A DNA stretch of 12,414 bases from an uncultured Pseudomonadota bacterium (GCA_946480245.1 CAMLIZ010000138.1:1-12414); one strand, 5' to 3'. Positions 1 through 8,168 are shown, counted from the first letter of the stretch. The notes: generated from the letters alone by a model not told the origin. Numbers and translations: made by a program.

Positions 1-756
1 ACCTTCTGCCTGGTTGCCGCGACCACGGCGCTGATCTCGCTCATCATCGCGCAAATCGGGCTGACGCGGGGAACCGTCGCCTACCTGATCCCGGTGCTGA
101 TTGCCGCCACCCAATGGGGGCTCGTCTCCGCCCTGTTCGCGGCGGCCTTGGGCGTCGTGGCCTCGGCCTACTTCTACTTCGAGCCGCGCGTCAGCTTCGA
201 TATTTCCGATCCGCAGGAAATCATCAACATCGTCCTCTATATCTTCGTGGCGATTGTGGTCAGCCAGTTGGCCGCGCGGCTGAAACGGCAACTGGAAATC
301 TCGCGTCAGCGCGAGATCGACATGCGCGATCTTTATGCCTTTTCGCGCCGGCTCGCGGTCGCCTTCGATGTCGCCGACATCCAGTCCGCGATCGAGGACC
401 ATCTCACCAACGTCATGCAGCGCAAGGCCAATCGTTCCGGCACCTTGAAGGAAGCGATCGCCGTCACCGCCGAACTGAAGCCCACACTGACCCGTGAGGA
501 TATCCGCGAACGTTCGATCCAGGTGCTGCGCGCATTGGTACAAGCCGGTACCACGCATGTCCGCGCCCATGCCGAGTTCGACCCCGCCCAAGGCTTTACC
601 GGGCTGGAAGTGGTGCTGGACGCCGGGCCGCGCGCCCGGTGCGAGCTGCTGGGCGGTGCACCGGCCAGCACGACAGTCAACGCTTCGCTCGCGCTGAAGC
701 CCGCGGCCGCGCTGCGCCGCTGGCTGCAGGGCGTGCGCCTGCAGCACGCTTGCTGA
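1..756 (+). CDS. DUF4118/KdpD-type membrane sensor, 5'-partial, running into foreign sequence
   Basis: The frame is open from base 1, so the true start lies upstream. Residues up to about base 290 form hydrophobic segments typical of the DUF4118 (KdpD-like, four-helix) sensor domain. A charged linker follows (ARLKRQLEISRQREIDMRDL) and then the family's post-membrane stretch (LYAFSRRLAVAFDVADI), which in relatives leads into a GAF or histidine kinase region. That downstream part is absent. After about base 425 the protein becomes amidohydrolase-like, and after about base 620 it is low-complexity and antisense to the tfoX-like gene, with which it overlaps by 80 bases. No kinase, H-box or ATP-binding motif is present, so a working sensor kinase is not encoded here. 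The first 600 bases are visibly richer in A/T at third positions than the rest of the window. The domain assignment is by recognition; the fused ORF is probably not a real single protein. Confidence 0.6.
   Translation, partial: TFCLVAATTALISLIIAQIGLTRGTVAYLIPVLIAATQWGLVSALFAAALGVVASAYFYFEPRVSFDISDPQEIINIVLYIFVAIVVSQLAARLKRQLEISRQREIDMRDLYAFSRRLAVAFDVADIQSAIEDHLTNVMQRKANRSGTLKEAIAVTAELKPTLTREDIRERSIQVLRALVQAGTTHVRAHAEFDPAQGFTGLEVVLDAGPRARCELLGGAPASTTVNASLALKPAAALRRWLQGVRLQHAC
427..621 (+). pseudogene. Internal fragment of a cytosine-deaminase-like amidohydrolase
   Basis: About 62 residues, in frame with the upstream sensor sequence, match the N-terminal third of the cytosine deaminase / AtzC-like amidohydrolase family. 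The run GTLKEAIAVTAELKPTLT is followed by a REDIRERSIQVLRAL helix, then GTTHVRAHAEFDP and TGLEVVLD. In family members GTTHVRTHVD is an early beta strand just after the first metal-binding HxH motif. Neither the HxH nor the later metal ligands and catalytic residues are present, so this fragment cannot be an enzyme. Both ends are abrupt and the boundaries are estimates to within about 10 to 20 bases. It is either a relic of rearrangement or a piece of a chimeric assembly. Confidence 0.6.
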
Positions 757-1102
757 TCCGTTCGCCTTCGGCCTGCCGCGCGCGCAGCGCGGCGGCCAGG
801 GCCAGGCGTGCCCACGGCGCCATCGCATCCGGCGAGTCCATCGCTTCGTCGGGTGCGCTCCAGTAGGACGTGGCCGTGAGGCTGCCGTCCTTCTTGGGGA
901 ACGTGAAGGGCTGGCATCCGGCGGCCTCGAAACGCGAACGCGTGAGGTCGTCGGTCTTCAGGAACAATCGGTCGACGGCGATCAGCGCGATGAACAGCTC
1001 GTCCAGGTAGATGCCCTGGCCGCCGAACATGCGCCGTGCGCGCGGCCGGCCAAGCGGGGCGAGCAGTTCCAGGCAGTGATCGAGCAGGCCGGCGTGCGAC
1101 AT
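677..1102 (-). CDS. TfoX N-terminal domain protein
   Basis: A 141-residue protein with one TfoX/Sxy N-terminal domain. Visible family features are RRMFGGQGIYLDELFIALIA near residues 22-41, then DRLFLKTDD and the conserved FTFPKKDG turn, and finally the YWSAPDEAMDSPDAM segment that closes the domain. TfoX/Sxy of Haemophilus and E. coli activates competence (CRP-S) genes, but single-domain proteins of this short type are widespread and mostly uncharacterised, so no role in competence is claimed. The C-terminal 25 or so residues are an Ala/Arg/Pro-rich tail without fold. The start (ATG at 1102) was chosen over an upstream in-frame start because MSHAGLLDHCLELL begins the domain as in relatives; no clear Shine-Dalgarno sequence is seen. 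It is divergent from ygfA with 47 bases between the starts. Its 3' end lies next to the foreign DNA at the left edge. Confidence 0.8.
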   Translation of the reverse strand: MSHAGLLDHCLELLAPLGRPRARRMFGGQGIYLDELFIALIAVDRLFLKTDDLTRSRFEAAGCQPFTFPKKDGSLTATSYWSAPDEAMDSPDAMAPWARLALAAALRARQAEGERISKRAAGARPAASGAARPRASARAKR

Positions 1103-1149
1103 GGCGCCCGAGTTTGCCAGCCCGCGGCGGCCCCCGCACAATCCCCGCG

Positions 1150-1746
1150 ATGAGCATTGCACCCGGACTGCCCCTGGAACCCTCGCGCGACAAGCCCACG
1201 TTGCGCAAGCAGCTGCTGGCCGAGCGCCTGGCGATGTCGGACCGTCACGAACGCTCGGTGCACCTGCAGCGCGTGCTGCGCGTATGGCTGGTGGCGCGGC
1301 GCGAACAGACCATCGGCGCCTACTGGCCGATCAAGGGGGAGTTCGATGCCCTGCCGGCGCTTTACCGCTGGAGCGAGGCCGACAGCAAGCGCCGCATCGG
1401 GCTGCCGGTGATCGACCGCGAGAGCCGCCAGCTGCGCTTCCACGTCTGGTACCCCGGCTGCCCGATGGAGGCCGATGCCTACGGCATCCCGAAGCCCAAG
1501 GACACCGAGGAGTTCGAACCGCAGATGCTGCTCGTGCCTTGCGTGGGCTTCGGCCCCAACGGCGTGCGCCTGGGCTATGGCGGCGGCTTCTACGACCGCA
1601 CCCTGGCGGCGCTGCAGCCGCGCCCGTTCACGGTGGGCGTGGGCTACGCGCACGGCTGGGTGCCGTGGCTGGACCCGGAGCCGCATGACATGCCGCTCGA
1701 TGCGCTCCTCACCGAGGACGGCGTGGCCTGGCAGCGCGAGCGCTGA
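1150..1746 (+). CDS. ygfA: 5-formyltetrahydrofolate cyclo-ligase
   Basis: A 198-residue cytosolic enzyme that converts 5-formyl-THF to 5,10-methenyl-THF using ATP, returning a storage or inhibitory folate to the one-carbon pool. Visible family marks are the N-terminal KPTLRKQLLAERLAM helix (residues 15-30), the YWPIKGEFD substrate strand (59-66) and the signature GVRLGYGGGFYDR (138-150), which forms the phosphate-binding loop, followed by the C-terminal HDMPLDALLTEDGV motif (179-192). Length matches the family. The ATG at 1150 is preferred over an upstream in-frame start because the added residues would be low-complexity and would overlap the divergent tfoX-like gene. It is convergent with the DUF805 gene, with only 6 bases between the stops. 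In many proteobacteria ygfA follows 6S RNA; no 6S-like leader fits in the 47 bases upstream here. It joins metF and metK in this window as a folate/methyl-cycle gene. Confidence 0.9.
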   Translation: MSIAPGLPLEPSRDKPTLRKQLLAERLAMSDRHERSVHLQRVLRVWLVARREQTIGAYWPIKGEFDALPALYRWSEADSKRRIGLPVIDRESRQLRFHVWYPGCPMEADAYGIPKPKDTEEFEPQMLLVPCVGFGPNGVRLGYGGGFYDRTLAALQPRPFTVGVGYAHGWVPWLDPEPHDMPLDALLTEDGVAWQRER

Positions 1747-1752
1747 CGCGCT

Positions 1753-3135
1753 TCAGCGCGCCTTCGGCCAGCGGCCATTCACGTTGACCAGGTGGCAGGT
1801 GGCCGCGAAGGCCGGCTGCCGCGCCGCGCAGTCGGCGAGCGCGGCATGGGCTGCGTCGGAGGCGTTGCGGGCACCGGCCTTCCAGCCCCAGCCGCCACCG
1901 GCCGATACCGCAAAGGCCTTGTTGACGCGCGCCGGCTCGTAGTCGGTGCGGAAGGCCGCGGCGGCCTCCTCGTTGGGCATCCAGCGCTTCAGCTGAGCCG
2001 GCTCCGATTCGTCGGCGGCATCGGGCGCCGACGCCGCAAGGATGGCGGCGGAGGCCGCCGCCTCCGCCATCTGGCGTGCGTCGCTCTCGGCCATGGACAG
2101 GCTCAGCTGCTGCATTCGCTCCTGCTGGTGCGACTGGTATCCCATATAGAAACCCCAGCCGCCGAGCACGACGCAGGCGCCCACCGCCACGGCAAGGTGG
2201 CGCGGGTCGCCCGGCTCGGGCGGCGGACCGAACTCGTTGTCGGTTTCGGCGCTCGGCAGCCGGGTCAGCAGCAGACAGCCCACGGTGCCGACATAGGGCA
2301 CCAGCGCAAGCAGCCTCCACCAACGGGGGCCGCCGCAGTCCTGGCAACGCAGCGCGGTCAGCCGCATCGACTGGAAGAGCAGGGGCGCAAGCAGCAGCAC
2401 CGCAGCCACCAGCCGCCCGGCGCCCGGCCGGCCCAGCACGAAGGCCGCGATCAGCAGCATGCAGGTCAGCAGGCCGACGCTGGCCGTGGCATACCGCAGC
2501 GGCGAGATGCGGCCCTCGAAGCCGAGCAGGAGGGCGCGCAGCGAGCGGTCCGGCTCCAGCGGCGCCGGCGGCAATTCGTCGACCTCCACTCCGCCGCCTG
2601 AGCGCAACTCGGCCAGCCGCTGCTGCCGCTCGAGCCGCGCCGCTTCGATCCTCGCGGCCACCGCCCGCGCCATGTCGGTGCCGCAGGCGCCGCAGATCTC
2701 GCGCCTGGGCTGTCGCTCACCGCAGTTCGGGCACACCACTTCATCCGGCTCGGCTGCAGGCAGTGGGGCCGCAGGCTCGACGGCCGCCGCGGCCGCCGAT
2801 GCAGGTGGTGCGGCTGCAAGCGCCCGTGCCTGCAACTCCAGCTGCAGCTCGGGCTCCACCTCAGCCGGCGGCCGGGGTGCGACGGCGGAGGCCGCCTCGT
2901 CGGCCGGCATGGGCTCCACGTGCACCAGCGCCCCGATCCGCGCCAACTGACGGGCATAGCGCAGCGCATCGGCCAGCGGCAGCGACTGCTTCAGGATCGC
3001 GCGCGTTCCGGAGAACAGGGCCTCCACCTGCGGGCCGTCCAGCTTCAGTGCCTGTGCCAGTGCGCGTTGCACGGTGGCACGGTCGTGGCCCGGCTCGGTT
3101 TCGCCACGAAACACCAGTTGTGCGCGCGCATCCAT
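1753..3135 (-). CDS. Zinc-ribbon DUF805-type membrane protein
   Basis: A 460-residue multi-domain protein of unknown function. In order: an N-terminal alpha/beta module (residues about 5-76, starting LVFRGETEPGH and ending GALVHVEPM) of a type found at the front of other such membrane proteins; a long Ala/Pro/Glu-rich linker (77-130); a zinc ribbon with C135-x2-C138 and C148-x2-C151; a charged helix rich in Arg, Glu and Ala (157-177); a DUF805-like membrane region (about 203-305, from GFEGRISPLRYATASVG to EFGPPPEP) with about three hydrophobic helices near 217-233, 241-257 and 271-290; another hydrophobic helix (312-330); a polar Ala-rich linker; and a small C-terminal domain (404-458) with WGW and two cysteines (C436, C447), loosely like DUF4189. 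The DUF805 signature (LHD.G.SGWW) is altered to CQDCGGPRWW, giving another CxxC pair. The start at 3135 lacks a clear Shine-Dalgarno sequence. Likely an inner-membrane protein; role unknown. Confidence 0.75.
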   Translation of the reverse strand: MDARAQLVFRGETEPGHDRATVQRALAQALKLDGPQVEALFSGTRAILKQSLPLADALRYARQLARIGALVHVEPMPADEAASAVAPRPPAEVEPELQLELQARALAAAPPASAAAAAVEPAAPLPAAEPDEVVCPNCGERQPRREICGACGTDMARAVAARIEAARLERQQRLAELRSGGGVEVDELPPAPLEPDRSLRALLLGFEGRISPLRYATASVGLLTCMLLIAAFVLGRPGAGRLVAAVLLLAPLLFQSMRLTALRCQDCGGPRWWRLLALVPYVGTVGCLLLTRLPSAETDNEFGPPPEPGDPRHLAVAVGACVVLGGWGFYMGYQSHQQERMQQLSLSMAESDARQMAEAAASAAILAASAPDAADESEPAQLKRWMPNEEAAAAFRTDYEPARVNKAFAVSAGGGWGWKAGARNASDAAHAALADCAARQPAFAATCHLVNVNGRWPKAR

Positions 3136-3227
3136 GCGGAAACCCGTTGCGAGGGAGAGTGCCGACGGCCGGAATTCTGGAGCCGCAAGAGGGCCTCCTG
3201 CCGTCGATCTTCCTCAGCAACGGGCGG

Positions 3228-3250
3228 CTGCCACGGCTCAGGCGTGGCAG
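3228..3250 (-). terminator. Hairpin downstream of ompW, possible terminator
   Basis: A perfect 8-bp inverted repeat (CTGCCACG / CGTGGCAG, loop of 7 bases) begins about 18 bases past the ompW stop codon. No run of T follows on the minus strand, so it is not a canonical intrinsic terminator. It may protect the 3' end of the ompW mRNA or mark a Rho-dependent end. The rest of the 133-base gap to the DUF805 gene shows no gene or clear promoter. Confidence 0.4.
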
Positions 3251-3268
3251 AAGTCACGATGCCGCAGG

Positions 3269-3880
3269 TCAGAAGCGCTTGCCGACACCCAGGCCGACGA
3301 GCAGCGGATCGACCTTGAACTTGCCGGCGTCGGCGCCGCCCACGTAGACCGTGGTGCCGATTTGCACCTTCTTCACGTCCAGGTTCACGACCCAGCCGTT
3401 GCCGACCGGCACGTCCACGCCCGCCTGCACCGCCAGGCCCCAGCTGTTGCGCTTCAGGTTGGCGCCGCCATCGAGCAGGTTGACCGACGAGATGTTGGTG
3501 TAGTTCACGCCGGCGCCCAGGTAGGGCCGCACGGGGCCGAGGTTGGTGAAGTGGTACTGCGCCGTGAACGTGGGCGGCAGGTGCTTGAAGGTGCCGAGGT
3601 CGGCAGCGAGCACCGACGAATGCACCGTCTGCTTCTGCGGCACGGTGAGGATCAGCTCGGCCGCGATGTTGGGCGTGAAGAAGTAGCTGATGTCGACTTC
3701 GGGAATCGTCTTGTCGTTGATCGTCAGGCCGAGCCCGGTGTCGTCCTTGTTCGCGGAGCTCAGGTGCACCGCGCGGGCACGTACCAGCCAGTTGCCGGTG
3801 TCGGCACTCTGGGCGTGGGCGCCGAGGGCGGGCATCAGCGCCGCGGCCGCGGCGATCAGGGCGATGGAGCGCTTGGTCAT
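3269..3880 (-). CDS. ompW: OmpW family outer membrane protein
   Basis: A 203-residue outer membrane beta-barrel protein of the OmpW family, thought to let small hydrophobic compounds cross the outer membrane. A type I signal peptide is clear: Lys/Arg at residues 3-4, a hydrophobic core (IALIAAAAALMPAL) and an AHA|QS cleavage site after residue 23. The mature protein begins with GNWLVRARAVHLSS and has the conserved EVDISYFFTPNIAAELIL strand pair, the NLGPVRPYLGAGVNYT strand near the middle, and a C-terminal aromatic residue (GKRF) that fits the beta-barrel assembly signal. The start at 3880 is favoured by an AGAGGA ribosome site just upstream and by the signal peptide; the longer upstream extension in this frame runs through the intergenic region and into the divergent gene. 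It is divergent from the metallo-hydrolase gene with 196 bases between them. OmpW genes are often controlled by FNR or stress regulators, but no clear site was found here. Confidence 0.9.
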   Translation of the reverse strand: MTKRSIALIAAAAALMPALGAHAQSADTGNWLVRARAVHLSSANKDDTGLGLTINDKTIPEVDISYFFTPNIAAELILTVPQKQTVHSSVLAADLGTFKHLPPTFTAQYHFTNLGPVRPYLGAGVNYTNISSVNLLDGGANLKRNSWGLAVQAGVDVPVGNGWVVNLDVKKVQIGTTVYVGGADAGKFKVDPLLVGLGVGKRF

Positions 3881-4066
3881 GGGGTCCTCTTCGATGAATT
3901 GCGAGCTCGTTGCTCGACGCGATTGAAGAGCGATCGCCACCTGGCCGGCTTGGCGCAGATCAAGAGGGTCCGGCGCTGATGCTGCAGCGCAACACGCGCC
4001 TTTGACCTGGGTCACCGCATGCGCACGATGGGCTTTGGCAGCCGCTATCGTCCGGCCCTCTGCAAC

Positions 4067-4072
4067 AGGAGG
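4067..4072 (+). promoter_or_regulatory. Strong Shine-Dalgarno site
   Basis: A perfect AGGAGG lies 4 bases before the ATG at 4077. It fixes the start of the exported metallo-hydrolase and excludes the longer in-frame start at 4002. It is the strongest ribosome site in the window and suggests efficient translation. Confidence 0.75.
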
Positions 4073-4076
4073 ATCC

Positions 4077-5042
4077 ATGAAGACGATGACATGGCGCGCG
4101 GCCGCAGCGGCGATCGCGCTCACGCTGACCACCGCCACCGCCTGCGCAGCCGCGCCGCAACAGAAGACGCAGGTGCCGGGCTGGTACCGCACGATGGTGG
4201 GTGATTTCGAGGTCACCGCGCTGTACGACGGCTACATCGACCTCGACGCCAAACAGTTGCTGAAATTCACGCGTCCCGGCGAGATCGACCGAGGGATGGC
4301 GCGCGCCTTCGAGCCCGGCCCCACCGTTCAGACCTCGGTGAACGGCTTCCTCGTCAACACCGGGCAGCAACTGATCCTGGTGGATACCGGTGCCCGTGGC
4401 TTCTCGCCCAACCTGGGCCACTTGGCCGAGAACCTCAAGTCCGCCGGCTACGACCCCTCGCAGGTGGATCTGGTGCTGCTCACCCACCTGCATGCCGACC
4501 ACGTGAACGGGCTGGAGACTGCGGATGGGAAGCTCGCGTTCCCCAACGCGCAGGTGATGGCGTCGGCGCCGGAGGCCGCCTTCTGGCTGTCGGATGACAA
4601 CAAGGCGAAGGCGCCGAAGGACATGCAGGGCTTCTTTGACATGGCCAAGGCCGCGGTCACGCCCTACCAGGCGGCGGGCCACTGGAAGACCTTCGAGCCC
4701 AACGCGAAGATCGCAAGCGGCGTGACGGCCGTGGCCACCGGCCACACGCCGGGCCACAGCAGCTACCTGTTCGAATCCAACGGGCAGAAGCTGCTGGTGA
4801 TGGGCGACATGGTGCACGTGGGCTCGGTGCAGTTCGCGCGCCCAGACGTGGCCATCGCGTTCGACACCGACAACCAGCGCGCGATCGCCACGCGCAAGCA
4901 GTGGTTTGCGCGCGCGGCCAAGGACAAGCTGCTGCTCGCCGGCGCCCACGTCACCTTTCCGGGCCTGGGCCACCTGCGCGCCGAAGGCAAGGGCTACGTG
5001 TGGGTGCCGGTGGAGTACGCGCCGGTGGCCACCGGCAAGTAG
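4077..5042 (+). CDS. Exported MBL-fold metallo-hydrolase
   Basis: A 321-residue metallo-beta-lactamase-fold protein with an N-terminal signal peptide (about residues 1-25, ending TATACAAAP). The two-zinc site is complete: HLHADH at 137-142, H227 in GHTPGH, D244 in MGDMVH, and H291 in GAHVTFPG. Strand motif LVDTG is at 101-105. The general plan (GWYRTMVGDFEVTALYDG at the start, VNGFLVNTG before the DTG motif) resembles the periplasmic relatives of AHL lactonases and methyl parathion hydrolase, so a lactone or ester hydrolase is plausible, but the substrate cannot be read from sequence and beta-lactamase activity is not implied. C23 lacks a proper lipobox, so it is probably a soluble periplasmic protein. 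It is divergent from ompW and convergent with metF (6 bases between stops), so it is probably transcribed alone. Confidence 0.85.
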   Translation: MKTMTWRAAAAAIALTLTTATACAAAPQQKTQVPGWYRTMVGDFEVTALYDGYIDLDAKQLLKFTRPGEIDRGMARAFEPGPTVQTSVNGFLVNTGQQLILVDTGARGFSPNLGHLAENLKSAGYDPSQVDLVLLTHLHADHVNGLETADGKLAFPNAQVMASAPEAAFWLSDDNKAKAPKDMQGFFDMAKAAVTPYQAAGHWKTFEPNAKIASGVTAVATGHTPGHSSYLFESNGQKLLVMGDMVHVGSVQFARPDVAIAFDTDNQRAIATRKQWFARAAKDKLLLAGAHVTFPGLGHLRAEGKGYVWVPVEYAPVATGK

Positions 5043-5048
5043 GACGCT

Positions 5049-5894
5049 TTACGCCATCAGGCCCACGCGGCGCGCGATCTCGAGCGTCGCCGTGGCCTGG
5101 TTCATGGTGTAGAAGTGGAAGCCCGGCGCACCGCCGGCGCGCAGCCGCTCGCACAAGGCGCTGACCACGTCGAGCCCGAAGGCCTTGATCGACGCGGTGT
5201 CGTCGCCGAAGCTCTGCAGCCGCAGTCGCACCCAGCGCGGGATCTCCGCGCCGCAGTTGTCGGCAAAGCGCATCAACCCGCTGGCGTTCGTGATCGGCAT
5301 GATGCCCGGCACGATGGGGATCGCGACGCCGGCCTTGCGCGCTTCGTCCACGAAGCGGAAGTAAGCATCGGCGTTGAAGAAGAACTGGGTCAGCCCGCTG
5401 TCGGCGCCGGCGCTGGCCTTGGCGACAAAGGCCTTCAGGTCGGCCTCCGGCGAGCGCGCCTGCGGATGCGTCTCGGGATAGGCGGCCACCTCGATCCTGA
5501 AATGGCCGCCGGCCTCGCTGCGGATGAAGGCCACCAGGTCGCTGGCGTAGCGGAACTCCTGCGAGGCGCCATCGCCATAGCCGCTCGGCAGGTCGCCGCG
5601 CAGCGCGACCACGCGCTTGATGCCGGCCGCCTTGAACGCGGCCAGCTTGTCGCGCACCGACGCGCGGCTGGCGCCGATGCACGAGAAGTGCGGCGCGCCT
5701 TCCACGCCTTCGGCCAGGATGGCCTGCACGGCCTGCATCGTGCCGTCCTGCGTGGAGCCACCGGCGCCGTAGGTCACCGAGCAGAACTGCGGGTTCAGCA
5801 CGTACAACTGCTGGCGCACGGCGGCCAGCTTGGCTACGCCGTCGGGTGTCTTGGGGGGGAAGAACTCGAGGCTGATCGGCAGCGTCTTGCTCAT
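5049..5894 (-). CDS. metF: Methylenetetrahydrofolate reductase
   Basis: A 281-residue flavoprotein that reduces 5,10-methylene-THF to 5-methyl-THF, the methyl donor for making methionine from homocysteine. The TIM-barrel marks are present: LEFFPPKT with E10 (equivalent to catalytic E28 of E. coli MetF), TYGAGGST (41-48), LRGDLPSGYGDG with D101 (equivalent to D120, near the flavin), the QFFFN strand (170-174), PGIMP (196-200) and the C-terminal GFHFYTMN (258-265). Length fits the bacterial family. The ATG at 5894 is preferred over a GTG 36 bases upstream because it follows an AGGAGGAGA ribosome site, itself inside the tlyA 3' end. The metF ATG and tlyA TGA share ATGA (4-base overlap), indicating translational coupling. 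It is the last gene of ahcY-tlyA-metF and so is probably also under the SAH riboswitch. Confidence 0.95.
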   Translation of the reverse strand: MSKTLPISLEFFPPKTPDGVAKLAAVRQQLYVLNPQFCSVTYGAGGSTQDGTMQAVQAILAEGVEGAPHFSCIGASRASVRDKLAAFKAAGIKRVVALRGDLPSGYGDGASQEFRYASDLVAFIRSEAGGHFRIEVAAYPETHPQARSPEADLKAFVAKASAGADSGLTQFFFNADAYFRFVDEARKAGVAIPIVPGIMPITNASGLMRFADNCGAEIPRWVRLRLQSFGDDTASIKAFGLDVVSALCERLRAGGAPGFHFYTMNQATATLEIARRVGLMA

Positions 5895-6649
5895 GGAATG
5901 GTCTCCTCCTGGCGGGGCGTTTGTGCCCACACGAAGAATTCGGTGTTGCCGTCGCCGCCGGCGACCGGGCTGGCGAACCAGTCGCGCACCCGCAGCGGCA
6001 CGGCCGCGCAGGCCTGGCGGATGCGCGCCTCGACCTGCACGTAGGCAGCGGCATCCTTCACCAACCCGCCCTTGCCGATGTCGGCCGGCTGCAGCTCGAA
6101 CTGCGGCTTCACGAGCACCAGCAGATCGCCGGCGAGCAGCGGTGCCAGCGCCGGCAGCACGAGGGTGAGCGAGATGAACGACAGGTCGCCGACGATCAGG
6201 TCATAGCGCGGGTGCGGCAACTGCCCGGCATCGAGATACCGGGCGTTCACGCCTTCGAGCGCCGTCACGCGCGGGTCGTCGCGCAGCCGTTGCACCAGCT
6301 GGCCATGGCCCACGTCGACACCGACCACGTGCTTCGCGCCCCGCGCCAGCAGCACGTCGGTGAAGCCGCCGGTGCTCTGGCCCACGTCCAGGCACACGCG
6401 GCCTTCGACCGCGATGCCCGCATGGTCCAGCGCCGCTTCGAGCTTGAGCCCGCCGCGCGAGGCCCAGCGCAACTCGGCATCGTCGGTCACCTGCAGCTCG
6501 CAGCCCTCGGGCAACTCGTCGCCGGCCTTGCGCGGCGCGGCCCAGCCGTCGCGCCCAAGCCAGCGCACGGCACCGCGCTCGATCAGCCGCTGTGCAGCCG
6601 AGCGGCTGGGCGCCAGGCCCCGGCTCACCAGCAGCTGATCGACGCGCAT
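5891..6649 (-). CDS. tlyA: TlyA-type S4/FtsJ rRNA 2'-O-methyltransferase
   Basis: A 252-residue protein with an N-terminal S4 RNA-binding domain (MRVDQLLVSRGLAPSRSAAQ and on to about residue 60) and an FtsJ-like SAM-dependent methyltransferase domain (about 62-243). The SAM-binding motif is DVGQSTGGFTDVLL (88-101). The K-D-K-E tetrad of 2'-O-methyltransferases is complete: K69 (GGLKLEAALD), D155 (GDLSFIS), K181 (KPQFE) and E237 (NTEFF), at almost the same numbers as in mycobacterial TlyA. Characterised TlyA enzymes methylate ribose in 16S and 23S rRNA and affect capreomycin sensitivity; the old name haemolysin is not supported by this sequence. The residue after DVG is Gln where Ala or Ser is usual. 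It starts 7 bases after the ahcY stop, with GAGG overlapping that stop region as ribosome site, and overlaps metF by 4 bases. It consumes SAM and releases SAH, the substrate of its operon neighbour AhcY. Confidence 0.92.
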   Translation of the reverse strand: MRVDQLLVSRGLAPSRSAAQRLIERGAVRWLGRDGWAAPRKAGDELPEGCELQVTDDAELRWASRGGLKLEAALDHAGIAVEGRVCLDVGQSTGGFTDVLLARGAKHVVGVDVGHGQLVQRLRDDPRVTALEGVNARYLDAGQLPHPRYDLIVGDLSFISLTLVLPALAPLLAGDLLVLVKPQFELQPADIGKGGLVKDAAAYVQVEARIRQACAAVPLRVRDWFASPVAGGDGNTEFFVWAQTPRQEETIP

Positions 6650-6656
6650 CGCGGCC

Positions 6657-8084
<1,428 letters not shown>

Positions 8085-8168
8085 CGGGGTCTCCGGAATT
8101 GAGGACCCGCACGGATGTGGCTGAGCTGTTCATCGCTCACCCACGACCAAGAACCGTGCGGGTGAGCG
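8085..8168 (-). promoter_or_regulatory. Riboswitch expression platform with ribosome-site sequestor
   Basis: Between the SAH aptamer and the ahcY start the mRNA holds competing stems. Stem A: CGCTCACCC (8168-8160) with GGGTGAGCG (8142-8134), 9 perfect pairs. Stem B: ACCCGCACGG (8163-8154) with CCGTGCGGGT (8114-8105), 10 perfect pairs. Stem C: GGGTCCTC (8108-8101) with GAGACCC (8093-8087), 7 pairs with one bulged C, burying the GGAG ribosome site (8094-8091). A and B share 8160-8163 and cannot coexist; B and C share 8105-8108 and cannot coexist. The CGCTC arm of stem A is also used by the aptamer pseudoknot. There is no U tract, so control is probably at translation. The pairings are read directly; the switching order is inference. 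Confidence 0.65.

Noticed and set aside
1..756. A genuine sensor-amidohydrolase fusion protein
   Set aside because: Both domains are truncated at the joins, no catalytic residues remain, and the tail overlaps the tfoX-like gene on the opposite strand.
1103..1149. 6S RNA gene next to ygfA, a common neighbour in proteobacteria
   Set aside because: The gap upstream of ygfA is only 47 bases and the gap downstream only 6, too short for a 6S RNA.
2076..3347. 423-residue plus-strand open frame over the DUF805 gene
   Set aside because: It is Arg/Pro/Ala low-complexity sequence, typical of a shadow frame in high-GC DNA; the minus-strand frame has zinc-ribbon and membrane features.
4002..4030. Possible promoter and operator before the metallo-hydrolase: TTGACC at 4002-4007 and the inverted repeat TGACC-TG-GGTCA at 4003-4014
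   Set aside because: The hexamer expected 17 bases downstream (ACGATG) is a poor -10, and 5-base arms are expected by chance at this composition. It is worth checking only if the repeat is conserved in relatives.
3960..4973. 337-residue minus-strand open frame antisense to the metallo-hydrolase
   Set aside because: It has no domain and lies opposite a gene with signal peptide, perfect ribosome site and complete metal-binding motifs.
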